Part shown: piece after piece, positions 22,141-31,800 of the stretch | How positions within the stretch are numbered: the stretch's first letter is position 1 | Layout of the letters: every line of letters begins with the position of its first letter | The notes under the pieces: generated by a model | Seen by the model: the letters and a program-made list of their open reading frames with translations, nothing else | What the model was told of the DNA's origin: nothing | Database searches by the model: none | Assembly (NCBI RefSeq): GCF_000213975.1 | Contig: NZ_GL892076.1 | Location: 1,713,196-1,766,070 of the forward strand | Direction: 5' to 3' | DNA: 52,875 nt | Source: Centipeda periodontii DSM 2778 | GTDB lineage: Bacteria > Bacillota > Negativicutes > Selenomonadales > Selenomonadaceae | Position numbers and translations under genes: made by a program

Positions 22141-22732
22141 GACTCCCCTCTTGCTTCTTCGCCTTTTTCTTGTGTGGGTTATAATGATTCATCGCGAAAT
22201 CCACACCGTTTGTTACAATGCACTCCACCGCAGGGAGGAGATAGTCGATCGCCCCGCGAATCTTTGGCGCGTCCTCTGCGGAGAACGGTGCGAGAACGTG
22301 ATTGATGACCGTCCATCCTGCGGGCGGGCGCCCGATACCAATGCGCACGCGCGCAAAGTCCTCACTGCCCACATGGGCGATGATGGACTTGATGCCGTTG
22401 TGTCCGCCCGAGCTGCCCTTCCTGCGAATGCGCACCGTCCCTGAGGGGATATCCATGTCATCGTGAACGACAGTCAGATCATCCACATCCATTTTATAGT
22501 ACGAAAGCATAGGACCGAGCGCCTCGCCGCTGTTGTTCATATAGGTGAGCGGCTTTACGAGAAAGACTTTCTCCCCGCCAATGCGTACTTCCGTGACAGA
22601 GGAGAAAAAGTCTTCCTTCCATGCGGGCGCATTCCATCGATCTGCCAATGCGTCTGCGAGCATAAAGCCGACATTATGCTTCGTATGTGCATAGTCGGCT
22701 CCCGGGTTGCCAAGCCCTGCGATGATTTTCAT
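22094..22732 (-). CDS. pth: Peptidyl-tRNA hydrolase
   Basis: Pth releases tRNA from peptidyl-tRNAs that drop off ribosomes. The 212-residue protein shows the family start MKIIAGLGNPGADYAHTKHNVGF with Asn9 and catalytic His19, KPLTYMNNSGEA, DDMDIPSGTVRIRRKGSSGGHNG and RVRIGIGRPP. The last 20 or so residues (HKKKAKKQEGSHEAQEENNT) are charged, unstructured and longer than usual, and they are encoded by DNA that also encodes the N-terminus of the radical SAM protein. AAGGAG lies 6 nt before ATG. It follows uppP within a few bases. Confidence 0.97.
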   Translation of the reverse strand: MKIIAGLGNPGADYAHTKHNVGFMLADALADRWNAPAWKEDFFSSVTEVRIGGEKVFLVKPLTYMNNSGEALGPMLSYYKMDVDDLTVVHDDMDIPSGTVRIRRKGSSGGHNGIKSIIAHVGSEDFARVRIGIGRPPAGWTVINHVLAPFSAEDAPKIRGAIDYLLPAVECIVTNGVDFAMNHYNPHKKKAKKQEGSHEAQEENNTPAYPEG

Positions 22733-22735
22733 GTC

Positions 22736-23581
22736 TTACTCCTTCGTCGGATCCCCGACCATGAAAAGGTACGCGAGCACGACAATACCGAGTGCGATGC
22801 GGTACCATCCGAACGCCGTGAAGTCATTGCGCTTGATGTAGCGCAGGAGAAACTGGATCGACAGGATCGACACGATAAATGCTGTCACCATGCCGACGCC
22901 GAGGATCACAAGCTCCGTTCCGGTATAGTTCCATCCGAATTTCACAAGCTTCAGGAAGGATGCGCCGAACATGACGGGAATGGCGAGAAAGAACGTGAAC
23001 TCCGTCGCCACATAGCGACTTGCTCCGAAGATAATGCCGCCGAGAATCGTCGCGCCCGAACGGCTCGTACCCGGCACGAGCGAAAGCACCTGAAACATAC
23101 CGATGATGAATGCCGTACGGTAGTCCAGAGCCGCAAGATCATCCACGCGGGGTGTGCGCCGCTTGTTCCAGCGTTCCACGACGATGAAGAGAATGCCGTA
23201 GAGAATCAGCATGGCGGCGACAACGGGCGCATTCATAAAATGCTCTTCCATATATTTATTGAACGCCAGCCCGATCACGGCGGCGGGCAGGCAGGCAACG
23301 ATGACCTTGCCCCAGAGGTCAAGCGTCTCGCGCCGCTCCGCCTTGGATTTGCTCTTTAGGAACGGGTTGAGTTTTTCGAGATTCAGTACGACGACGGCGA
23401 GAATTGCTCCGAGTTGGATCACGACAAGGAACATATCCATGAACGCCGTCGATACATCAAGACGGATGAACTCATCGACGAGAATCATATGCCCCGTGCT
23501 CGAAACCGGCAGCCACTCCGTCAGCCCCTCCACAATGCCAAGAATGACGACCTTCACCAATTCCATCAATGAAATATCCAC
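22736..23581 (-). CDS. uppP: Undecaprenyl-diphosphatase
   Basis: UppP (BacA) dephosphorylates undecaprenyl pyrophosphate, recycling the lipid carrier of peptidoglycan and other glycopolymers, and its overproduction gives bacitracin resistance. The 281-residue multi-pass membrane protein carries both signature blocks: [20 protein letters not shown] near the N-terminus and [17 protein letters not shown] in the middle. The start is GTG, with GGGGAGGAG about 10 nt upstream. It is the first gene of the uppP - pth - radical SAM operon, with an extended -10 promoter at 23620-23628. Confidence 0.96.
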   Translation of the reverse strand: MDISLMELVKVVILGIVEGLTEWLPVSSTGHMILVDEFIRLDVSTAFMDMFLVVIQLGAILAVVVLNLEKLNPFLKSKSKAERRETLDLWGKVIVACLPAAVIGLAFNKYMEEHFMNAPVVAAMLILYGILFIVVERWNKRRTPRVDDLAALDYRTAFIIGMFQVLSLVPGTSRSGATILGGIIFGASRYVATEFTFFLAIPVMFGASFLKLVKFGWNYTGTELVILGVGMVTAFIVSILSIQFLLRYIKRNDFTAFGWYRIALGIVVLAYLFMVGDPTKE

Positions 23582-23619
23582 AGTAAATATACTCCTCCCC
23601 TGTCAATAAAATCCCGCCT

Positions 23620-23628
23620 ATTATAGCA
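23620..23628 (-). promoter_or_regulatory. Extended -10 promoter of uppP
   Basis: Minus strand TGCTATAAT, an extended -10 with the TGn motif. No convincing -35 at the right distance. Confidence 0.55.
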
Positions 23629-23660
23629 TAGTTCCTGCATTTCTGCACGATTGTTCAAAG

Positions 23661-23683
23661 AAAAAAGGCTGCCGAAGCAGCCC
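23661..23683 (-). terminator. Intrinsic terminator of gdhA
   Basis: On the minus strand GGCTGC, tetraloop TTCG, GCAGCC, then T6. Strong and compact, 20 nt after the gdhA stop. Confidence 0.92.
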
Positions 23684-23702
23684 ATGTTCAAACAATATTC
23701 GA

Positions 23703-25052
23703 TTACACCAGACCATGTGCGAGCATGACATCCGCAACCTTAGCAAATGCGGTGATGTTCGCGCCTGCAACGAGATCGTCGGGGTCGGCGTAGAGTTCTG
23801 CATTTTTCTTCGCGTCGCGGTAGATGCGGCTCATGATCTTACGGAGGCGCTTATCTACCTTCTCGAATGTCCACTGACGGCGCTCGGAGTTCTGTGACAT
23901 CTCGAGCGCGGATGTCGCAACACCGCCGGCGTTCGCAGCCTTTGCCGGCGCGAAGAGAACCTTGTGGCTCTGGAAGTATGCGATGGCGTCGAGCGTGGAG
24001 GGCATGTTCGCGCCCTCACCAACCGCCTGTACGCCGTTTGCGACGAGCAGCTTTGCAGACTCAAGATCGATCTCGCTCTGCGTCGCGCAGGGAAGTGCAA
24101 TGTCGCACTTCACCGACCATACACCCTTGCAGCCCTCGTGGTACTCGGCGTTCGGATGCGTCGCCGCATACTCCTTGATGCGTGCGCGGCGCACTTCCTT
24201 GATGTCCTTGACCGCCGCGAGATCAATGCCGTCCGGATCATAGATATAGCCGTTCGAGTCGGAGCAGGTCACAACTTTTGCGCCGAACTCCTGCGCTTTT
24301 TCAATGGCATAAGTAGCGACGTTGCCGGCACCGGAGACGACAACCGTCTTGCCTGCAATGTCGATACCCTTTGCATCGAGCATATCCTGCACGAAGTAGA
24401 GGAGTCCGTACCCCGTTGCCTCCGTACGCGCAAGGCTGCCCCAGTAATCCGTACGCTTGCCCGTCAGGACGCCCGCATCATAGGAATCACGGATGCGCTT
24501 GTACTGACCGAAGAGATAGCCGATCTCGCGTCCGCCGACGCCGATATCGCCCGCCGGAACATCCACGTTCGGACCAATGTGACGATAGAGCTCTGTCATA
24601 AAGCTCTGGCAGAAATTCATGACTTCGTTGTCGCTGCGGCCGTGCGGGTCAAAGTCTGATCCACCCTTACCGCCGCCGATCGGAAGCCCCGTCAGCGCGT
24701 TCTTGAAGACCTGCTCAAAGGCAAGGAATTTCAGAATGTCGAGCGTGACGCTCGGATGGAACCGCAGACCGCCTTTGTAGGGACCGATCACACTGGACAT
24801 CTGCACGCGGTAGCCGCGGTTGACCTGAATCTCACCCTTGTCATCCACCCACGGCACGCGGAACGTGATGATGCGATCCGGTTCGATCATGCGCTCGAGG
24901 ATCTTGTGCTGCTTGTACTCGGGATGCTTCTCCAAAAGGGGAATGACGGATTTCAGAACCTCGGCAACCGTGTTCTTGAAATGCGTTTGATCGGGATCGC
25001 GCTTCGATACCAGATCGAGAATATCATCGACATACTGTTTCATATCAGACAT
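23703..25052 (-). CDS. gdhA: Glutamate dehydrogenase (GdhA type)
   Basis: GdhA interconverts 2-oxoglutarate plus ammonium and glutamate. The 449-residue length and motifs are those of the hexameric GdhA class usually linked to NADP(H): VNRGYRVQMSSVIGPYKGGLRFHPSV, catalytic Lys in PIGGGKGGSDFDPHGRSDNEVMNFCQSFM, DVPAGDIGVGGREIGYLFGQYKR, and the dinucleotide fold VVVSGAGNVATYA. Cofactor preference is inferred from the subfamily, not from a residue I can prove. GGAGGAA precedes the ATG. A -10 TATACT lies at 25103-25108 without a clear -35. It stands alone, with terminators on both sides. Confidence 0.95.
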   Translation of the reverse strand: MSDMKQYVDDILDLVSKRDPDQTHFKNTVAEVLKSVIPLLEKHPEYKQHKILERMIEPDRIITFRVPWVDDKGEIQVNRGYRVQMSSVIGPYKGGLRFHPSVTLDILKFLAFEQVFKNALTGLPIGGGKGGSDFDPHGRSDNEVMNFCQSFMTELYRHIGPNVDVPAGDIGVGGREIGYLFGQYKRIRDSYDAGVLTGKRTDYWGSLARTEATGYGLLYFVQDMLDAKGIDIAGKTVVVSGAGNVATYAIEKAQEFGAKVVTCSDSNGYIYDPDGIDLAAVKDIKEVRRARIKEYAATHPNAEYHEGCKGVWSVKCDIALPCATQSEIDLESAKLLVANGVQAVGEGANMPSTLDAIAYFQSHKVLFAPAKAANAGGVATSALEMSQNSERRQWTFEKVDKRLRKIMSRIYRDAKKNAELYADPDDLVAGANITAFAKVADVMLAHGLV

Positions 25053-25170
25053 TATAATTCCTCCCTCTGTTTACCCGATGACTGTTCAACGGAACGTGAC
25101 TGAGTATAGCATATAGCACGGAGTTTTGTATAGGGATTATGGGCATGAATACAATATGCACTGCAAATAC

Positions 25171-25205
25171 AAAAAAGAGGTTCCTGCATTTTTGCAGAAA
25201 CCTCT
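25171..25205 (-). terminator. Intrinsic terminator of the rlmH end of the long operon
   Basis: AGAGGTT-CTGCA pairs with TGCAG-AACCTCT (one mismatch), followed by T6 on the minus strand. It closes the long co-directional run that ends with rlmH. Confidence 0.9.
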
Positions 25206-25209
25206 CGTT

Positions 25210-25689
25210 CTACAGATGATATGGCTCTCTCCTGCTGATTTTGAAAGCCCGATAGATTTGCTCCATCAGAAAGAGCCGGATCAGTTGATGTGGGAACGTA
25301 AAGTGTGAGAAGGAAAGGCGAAGGTCGGCACACTGACGCACTTCATCCGAAAGACCAAAGGCACCGCCAATGAGAAATGCAATATGGCTTCGTCCCTCGA
25401 GTGCGAGGAAGTCAATCTTTTCTGCGAGCGCCTCGGAGGACATCTCCGCACCGCCCACATCGAGCACGATGAGATAGGCATCCTGCGGCACCTGCGCTGC
25501 AAGGCGCTCCCCCTCTCGGCGAATGGTCTCTGCCTTTTCCGCTGCAGAGGGCTTATCCTTCATGCGCTCCTCAACGATCTCGATCGTACGCAGGTCGGCA
25601 TAGGGACGCAGGCGCTTCTCATACTCTGCGATCCCATCGCGCAGATACTTTTCCTTTATCTTTCCTGCGCAGACGATTGTGATCTTCAA
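25210..25689 (-). CDS. rlmH: 23S rRNA pseudouridine-1915 N3-methyltransferase
   Basis: RlmH is a SPOUT-fold methyltransferase that methylates the pseudouridine at position 1915 of 23S rRNA. The 159 residues fit. Visible motifs are MKITIVCAGKIKEKYLRDGIAEYEKRL, LDVGGAEMSSEALAEKI, the knot segment HIAFLIGGAFGLSDEV, and the C-terminal FSHFTFPHQLIRLFLMEQIYRAFKI ending in EPYHL. The start is TTG overlapping the htrA stop in TTGA, with AGGAGG just upstream. The coupling suggests it depends on htrA translation. Confidence 0.96.
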   Translation of the reverse strand: MKITIVCAGKIKEKYLRDGIAEYEKRLRPYADLRTIEIVEERMKDKPSAAEKAETIRREGERLAAQVPQDAYLIVLDVGGAEMSSEALAEKIDFLALEGRSHIAFLIGGAFGLSDEVRQCADLRLSFSHFTFPHQLIRLFLMEQIYRAFKISRREPYHL

Positions 25690-26789
25690 CGATCCTCCTG
25701 CGGCATCTCTTCGAGCACGACCTCCGCTTTGCGCTTTGTGTCGTTGCGGTCATAGGTGACCGTCACCTTGTCGCCGACCTTGTACGAGGCAATCTTCGCG
25801 CGCAGTTCCGCAACGCTGTTGACCTCCTCACCGTCGATCGCGAGGATGATGTCGCCGCGCTGGAAGCCTGCCTTGCCGCAGGGACCGTCGAGCGTCAGGC
25901 GGAAGATGTAGACGCCCTTGTCGATGTTCAGCTGATAGCCGTAGCGTGCCGCCGTCATCGGGTCAAAGACGGAGACGCCAAGATACGGACGAGCGACGTA
26001 GCCCTTTTCGATCAGCTCGTTGACGATGGTCTGCACCGTATTGATCGGAATGGAAAAGCCCATCCCCTCGACTGCAGCCGCCGAAACCTTCGCACTGTTG
26101 ATGCCGATGACCTCGCCGTCCGCATTCACAAGCGCACCGCCCGAGTTGCCCGGACTGATCGCCGCGTCGGTCTGGAGCAGTTTCACGCGTTTGTCACTGA
26201 GATCGAGTGTGCGGTTCAGCGCACTGATGACACCCACTGTGACGCTTCCTTGAAACTCGAGCCCGAGCGGATTGCCGATCGCGATGGCAGGCTCACCAAC
26301 CACGACCGTATCCGAATTGCCAAAGGTCGCCGTCGGCAGATTGTTCTCGTCGACCTTCACGACGGCAAGATCGGTGAACTCATCCTGTCCGATGAGCTTC
26401 CCCTTGAGGCTGCGCCCGTCGGAGAGCGATACAATGATCTCCTTTGCTCCGCTGATAACGTGGTTGTTCGTCACGATGTAGCCATCGCTGCGGAAGATCA
26501 CACCGGAGCCGACGCCCTCTGTTTCGACGGGATTGTTGAACCAGTCACGCGCAACCGCCTTGTTCGTAATGCCGACGACGGCAGGCCCCACCGCCTTGGC
26601 CGCACGGACGACGGGCGTATTGCGCGCCTCAGACAGCCCCGAGACATCGACCGACTGCGCCGGTTTCAGTCCCCCGACCGTGTTGTCCGCAGCCGTTCCC
26701 ATGGAGCAGCCGCCGAAGATCACAAAGGATGCAAAAACGGCAACCGCCGTAAGGGCAAGCCCCTTGCGTTTCTTGCATTGGATATTCAT
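25686..26789 (-). CDS. htrA: HtrA/DegP-like serine protease, lipoprotein form
   Basis: This 367-residue envelope protease of the S1C family takes part in protein quality control. A basic, hydrophobic N-terminus ends in a lipobox (FGGC, Cys28), predicting a lipid-anchored protein. The protease domain has the triad His110 (TNNHVIS), Asp140 (EFTDLAV) and Ser216 (GNSGGAL). A single PDZ domain follows (ARPYLGVSVFDP...KAGFQRGDIILAIDGEEVNSVAELRAKI). AAGGAG lies 8 nt before ATG. It sits between walJ and rlmH, the same order (MBL hydrolase - HtrA - RlmH) known from walRK regions of other Firmicutes, although walRK itself is not here. Confidence 0.95.
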   Translation of the reverse strand: MNIQCKKRKGLALTAVAVFASFVIFGGCSMGTAADNTVGGLKPAQSVDVSGLSEARNTPVVRAAKAVGPAVVGITNKAVARDWFNNPVETEGVGSGVIFRSDGYIVTNNHVISGAKEIIVSLSDGRSLKGKLIGQDEFTDLAVVKVDENNLPTATFGNSDTVVVGEPAIAIGNPLGLEFQGSVTVGVISALNRTLDLSDKRVKLLQTDAAISPGNSGGALVNADGEVIGINSAKVSAAAVEGMGFSIPINTVQTIVNELIEKGYVARPYLGVSVFDPMTAARYGYQLNIDKGVYIFRLTLDGPCGKAGFQRGDIILAIDGEEVNSVAELRAKIASYKVGDKVTVTYDRNDTKRKAEVVLEEMPQEDR

Positions 26790-26805
26790 AAAAACATCTC
26801 CTTAT

Positions 26806-27561
26806 TTACATAATAATCTCTGCCCCACCCTCGGGCAGACAGCTCTCAATATCGAGCACCATGCCGCGTGAGGCAAGGATATCCTGCACCGTTTCCCGCG
26901 CGAGCGATGGACGGTTATTTTCTTCCGAAAGATGTGCGAGATAGACCTTGCGCGGATGTTTTTTCATGCGCGTGAGTGCCCATGCCGCCTCCCCGTTGGC
27001 AAGATGTCCCCGATTGGATAGGATGCGTCGCTTGAGCGGCCACGGATAGCTTCCCTGACGCAGGAGGTCGGCATTGTGATTCGCTTCGAGGACAAGCACA
27101 TCTGCCCCCTCCATTGCCTCCTGCACCGTTTCGGTCACAACGCCAAGGTCGGTCGCAAGTGTGCAGCAATGCGAGCCCTCGATGCGAAAACCGCATGGTT
27201 CTGCCGCGTCATGCGAGATGGCAAACGGACGCACCGTCACTTCACCGATTTTGAAATCGTCCGCAATGCCCCGCATATCGTCCTCGAACGCCGCGCCGCC
27301 GTCAATCCCCGCAAGCGTTCCCCGCGTCGCAAGGATCGGCAGATGGTACTGCTTTGCCAGCGTCTTTAGTCCGCGCACATGGTCGATGTGCTCATGGGTG
27401 ATGAGCACGGCGTCCAGACTCTGCGGCTCGATGCCGCGCGCGCGCAGACTCTTCGTGATGCGCGCTGCACTGATGCCCGCATCGATCAAGAGTCGCGTGC
27501 CGTCCATCTCCACATAAACCGAATTTCCCTTGCTGCCGCTCGCCAATATGGATACCTGCAA
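26806..27561 (-). CDS. MBL-fold metallohydrolase, WalJ/YycJ type
   Basis: This protein of about 251 residues is a metallo-beta-lactamase-fold phosphodiesterase-like enzyme close to WalJ/YycJ, implicated in cell-wall and DNA-replication coordination in Firmicutes. Motifs: VSILASGSKGNSVYVE at the start, metal site LITHEHIDHVRGL (HxHxDH), ATDLGVVTETVQEAMEGADVLVLEANHN, and a late His in HLSEENN. I chose TTG 27561 because AGGGGG lies 7 nt before it and the mature start (LQVSILASGSKGNS) matches the family. The ATG frame from 27591 lacks a site. The htrA gene follows after 16 nt. Confidence 0.9.
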   Translation of the reverse strand: MQVSILASGSKGNSVYVEMDGTRLLIDAGISAARITKSLRARGIEPQSLDAVLITHEHIDHVRGLKTLAKQYHLPILATRGTLAGIDGGAAFEDDMRGIADDFKIGEVTVRPFAISHDAAEPCGFRIEGSHCCTLATDLGVVTETVQEAMEGADVLVLEANHNADLLRQGSYPWPLKRRILSNRGHLANGEAAWALTRMKKHPRKVYLAHLSEENNRPSLARETVQDILASRGMVLDIESCLPEGGAEIIM

Positions 27562-27636
27562 CGAACAGCCCCCTCTCTTCTCCCACATCATATTCTAGGT
27601 ATCTGTAAATTTCCTGCATAATTCTTATGGAGAACA

Positions 27637-28863
27637 TTATCTTGCCCAGAGCATGACTTCCTGCTCCACCCACTTCCCCTCATCCAACATAATGCGGATG
27701 AGTTCATGCCACGCCGAAAACTCCTCGCGTTCGAGAAGACTGCCAAGCCGTTTACGCTGCGTGGGTTTCAGTTCCTGCGCGTACGGCAAATAGGCACGAA
27801 AAGACTCTGTATCCATACGATACGGGGCGAGTTTTGGAAAGAAATGACTGCGCAGGTACTCAAAGATGCAAATTCCGCCATAGTCCAGATCCCCCCAGTG
27901 CTGCACGAGGACAGGCTGCATTGCGGCGATTTTTCGAAGGAATGCCTGTAGGGTACGATTCGGAAATCCCGCCGTATAGATCAGAAGACGATCCTCTCCG
28001 CCGTCCCGTGCAAGCAGCTCCGCATTCGTCAGATTCTCCACCGTCAGGACAGCGTGCGGCAATGTATCAATCAACATCTCTGTGATTGTTTCATACGTCA
28101 GCCCCATCCCACCGGAAAAATCAGCGAGTGAATATCTTCTGCCATGGAGTAAAAACGCCATGCTGCCCGCAATCCACACCTTGCCCTGATGCCCGGCAAT
28201 CCCAGACATATCGAGATACTCTGCGTCCGACTCACACGGTTCCTCTGTGAATCGCCGCAGAAGGACGAGCAATGGAGCCTCTACGAACTGCTCAAAATAC
28301 TTGCTGTTGCCAAAGATGCGCTGACTGAATACGCGTTTCGGTATGGAATTCTCTCCTGCATGTGGAAGTGCAAGAATCGCGCGGATCAGGTGGGCGCGAA
28401 GCACTTTCTCCTTGGGCAGATATGCGGGAATCTTCTTCTCTGAGAGCATTTCGCCCGTCTCACGGCAAAGACGCTGAATCCACAGTGTCTTTGCCTCCGA
28501 CAGTGCCGCGAGTTCGGCGCAATACTCCTCCACGCGTGCAAGCGGCAGCGTACGCCTCATGCGCGCATAAAGCTCTGCAACGTCCGCAGCGAGCAGAATA
28601 CGCTCCATATGTCCCGTGCCGTGACGCTCCCAGACAATTGAGATCATCCCTTGTCGCTCAAGTTCCTGCGCTGCTGCATGGAGCGCTTCGCGTTTATCGA
28701 CATCGAGTTCATCTGTATAGTCCGGGGCAAGGGAGGATTTCAACAGACGGAACTGTGGGCGACGCCCCTTCTCTCCGACGGCGGCTTTGCTGTTTTCATA
28801 TTTTTCCAACAGGATGGTCAGAATCTTCTCCTCATAACGCTTTTGCAGCCGTGTCCGATCCAT
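27637..28863 (-). CDS. jetD: Wadjet system nuclease subunit JetD
   Basis: This 408-residue JetD protein is the DNA-cutting subunit of Wadjet, which recognises and cleaves small circular DNA such as plasmids. JetD resembles the topoisomerase VI A subunit with a TOPRIM domain. Here the metal-binding residues are visible as Glu276 in TVENLTNAEL and the Asp pair in HWGDLDYGGICIF (Asp325, Asp327). The N-terminal 190 residues (winged-helix/arm region, KRYEEKILTILLEKYENS onward) and the middle GLTYETITEMLIDTLPHAVLTVEN fit the DUF2220 family. It overlaps the jetC 3' end by 32 nt, with an AAGGGA site upstream. Last gene of the Jet operon. Confidence 0.9.
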   Translation of the reverse strand: MDRTRLQKRYEEKILTILLEKYENSKAAVGEKGRRPQFRLLKSSLAPDYTDELDVDKREALHAAAQELERQGMISIVWERHGTGHMERILLAADVAELYARMRRTLPLARVEEYCAELAALSEAKTLWIQRLCRETGEMLSEKKIPAYLPKEKVLRAHLIRAILALPHAGENSIPKRVFSQRIFGNSKYFEQFVEAPLLVLLRRFTEEPCESDAEYLDMSGIAGHQGKVWIAGSMAFLLHGRRYSLADFSGGMGLTYETITEMLIDTLPHAVLTVENLTNAELLARDGGEDRLLIYTAGFPNRTLQAFLRKIAAMQPVLVQHWGDLDYGGICIFEYLRSHFFPKLAPYRMDTESFRAYLPYAQELKPTQRKRLGSLLEREEFSAWHELIRIMLDEGKWVEQEVMLWAR

Positions 28864-31800
28864 GCGTCATTCCCTTCTCCCATGTCGCCACGTCCCCCAG
28901 CTCATCGGTAAAGCAATGATTCCCGGCATTCGTTACAATGATCGACTGATCCATCAGAGGCGCAATTGCCGCCAGCTTCTCATCCGGAACGGCGACAATC
29001 AGCTGCATCTTCATGCGCTTGATGAGTTCGATGCAGGATTTGATGCGCTCCTCGTCCATCTTATTAAATGCCTCATCAAAGACCGTCAGGCGTATCGTCT
29101 TATCGCTATAGATCTGTTGAAATGCCGCGAGAATTGCAATGTAAAACGGCGTCTGCGTTTCTCCGCCCGAAGTCTGCCGGAGCACGCGCGAATACAGATA
29201 GGTCTGACCTGCCGTATCCGTGATGCGGATGTCGTAGTCCAGATAGCGGCGGTAGTCCGAAAACTCCTCCTGCTCCTCCGGTGTGCCTTTGACCAATTTG
29301 TCAAAGAGTTCCATTGCCTGCTCATTTGCGGCCGTGTCCGTCTCGGCAAAAAGTCCGCCCGCCATCTCCCAATCCGCCGTCATCACAGCATCGTAAAACG
29401 GTTTGTACTTCGCACTCGGCGTGATAATAAAACTGTACTTATCCTTGTGAAATTGAAATTGATCCAGAGAATAATTCAGCTCACGGAATTCATGACGTGC
29501 ACTTTCGATTGCCTCACGCATACTGAAAATGAAATGTGCCTTGAACTCCATCTCCGATTGTGCCAGAGCCTCCTTTGCCTTCTCCTCGAAGGAAGGAATG
29601 TCCGTCGCGGCAAGCCGATCAAGAATCTGTGCATAATAGCTGTGATCGGGATCGTAGACATGCCCCGTATCTCCATGCTCGAGCCCATAGCGCTCACGGG
29701 CAACAAGGAGCTGCTGCCACATATTGTCCCGCCGTGTTTCGTTCCCCCGCTTGCTGCTCTCATAGCTGTGCAGGCGCTCTTCCGTCGTACGCTCGTCACG
29801 CGTCTCCTGCACGAGGGAGGAGAAACGTGACTCGGCACTCGCACAGAGTCCCGGATAGGTCTCCCGCCACGCCCGAACCGCCGCTGCCGCCTCATCTGCA
29901 GCACGCGTGAGGAGGGGCAGCACACGCTCTGCCTGATCGAGTGCAGACTCGCTGCGTGCCAGCTCTCTCGTCGTTGCTGTGCAGGCACGTGCTGCCTCCT
30001 CAGCCTGCCGCCTGGATTCCTCATAGACAGATTTCAGACGCTCTGTCTCACTGAGATCCATCGCAGCCAGTTCACTCTCGATGCGCTTCCCCTCTGCCAG
30101 ACAAGTATCGAGCTCGGAGAGAACGGTCATCTTTTCAGCAAAGTTCACATATCTGTGCAGAGGCTCACGAAGAATAGGGGCAATCCGCTTCATACGCTCG
30201 GCTTCCTCGGCAAGTCCGGCAAGGCGCTGCTGCACCTCCATAAGTTCTCTCTGCCGAATCTCCAGCTGCCGCTCAATGGCACCTGCGCCGATGTATGGAA
30301 TCTCATAGAAACGGCGCGGAATCTGACGTGCGACCAAGCCCTTGTACGACATACAGGTTTTCGTCGCTGCACTCTGATACGCAAGCATCTCCTGCTCATC
30401 CTGCGCCTGCATGACCGTTCCAAGCAGATGGTCGATGCGCGCCTGTGCGAGCGGGTTCTTCGCCTGCAGGAGGTTTGCGAGCGATCCGTTTTCTCGGCGA
30501 TTCAGATACTTTTTCTCCGCCTCTGTATTGACGAGCCCAACGCCGTCAAAATGCCGTTCCTTCTTCTCCGTTTCGTAGATATGCAGCGCCTCACGAAACG
30601 TTTCCTGCTCTACGAGGAGATCAAAGCGCTGCGTGTTCAGATAGCCTTCGAGCGTATCGCGCCATGCCTCATCCAGAATCTCAAGCTCCTCACAGAGCAC
30701 ATAGACCTTGGATCGACCTGCAAGACGCTGCTCCAATAAAGCCTTGAGCCGCATCATCTCAGGACGGTATTTGCGCTGTCGTCGCTTCAGACCATCGATC
30801 TCCGCACGCAGTTCCTCCTGCCGCTGTGCGATCGCACTCTGCTCCTGTTCCAAAAGAAGACTGCTGCGCTGCCATGTCCCGGCGATCTCAGCGAGCATTG
30901 CGCCACCTGCACGCAGCTTTTCCTGTATCGGCTCGATCTCTGACGCCGCAATCGAATCCCCGCCCACATAGGCAAGTGTCGCCGCAAGTTCTGTGAGTGC
31001 CGCATCCATCCCATCGGGCAGGGCAAAGAAAGTCCCTGCCGGATAGGCAGAGAGAGCGCGCGCTCCTTCGGATTCACGCAAAAGCTCCTTTTGCATGCGC
31101 CGATGCGCATCTGTGAGCGCACGCCGTTTTTCTTCACATGCCGCTTGTTTTTCAAGCAGGGCATCGCGCCTGCGCTTTGTGTCATTTCCCTGCCATGCGG
31201 CATACGCCTCCTGCTGTTCCAGATTCCTGCGTTCGGACAGGTGCTCCTGTTCGCGCAGTTTCACCTGCAAAGCCTTCAATCGATCATGGCACATCTCTTT
31301 CTGTTGCCGCCCCGCCTCCAGCTTCTCCTCATCGTTCCTGTGACGGAAGGACAGCAGAACAAATTCCTGCTCGCACGCCGTATCCCGCCATTTGCAGTAG
31401 GAATCGTAGTTCTCCTGCAGCGATTCAAGTTGGCGCTTCTGCGCGCGCAGCCCCTGCAGGTCACGCTCGAACTTCTGATAGGAATAGAATACTTCTCGCA
31501 GAACGTCCAGTTTCAGATCGCGTGGGAGCAGGATGTATTCGTAGATAAAATCGCGCACTTGGTCGATGGGGCGAAAGGCAAGCGCCCGCGAGAACGCCGG
31601 CAGGAAACGTGCAGAGAGCTGCCCAAGACGGTTCATCAAGCGCCTTTGCCACTGCTTCTTCCCCGTCTCAAACACGCTGCTCCCGTGCGCATACCTTCGA
31701 TGAAATGCCTCCCGTGTGTACAATACGCCATCCGCATTACGGAATTCAACGTCTGAGAGTGTACGCTGATCGAGGAGAAAGAACTCCTCCTGCAAGCTGT

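Noticed and set aside
25086-25208. Possible tRNA or small RNA between gdhA and rlmH
   Set aside because: Only a -10 box and the rlmH terminator hairpin are visible. No cloverleaf or conserved TTC loop could be built.
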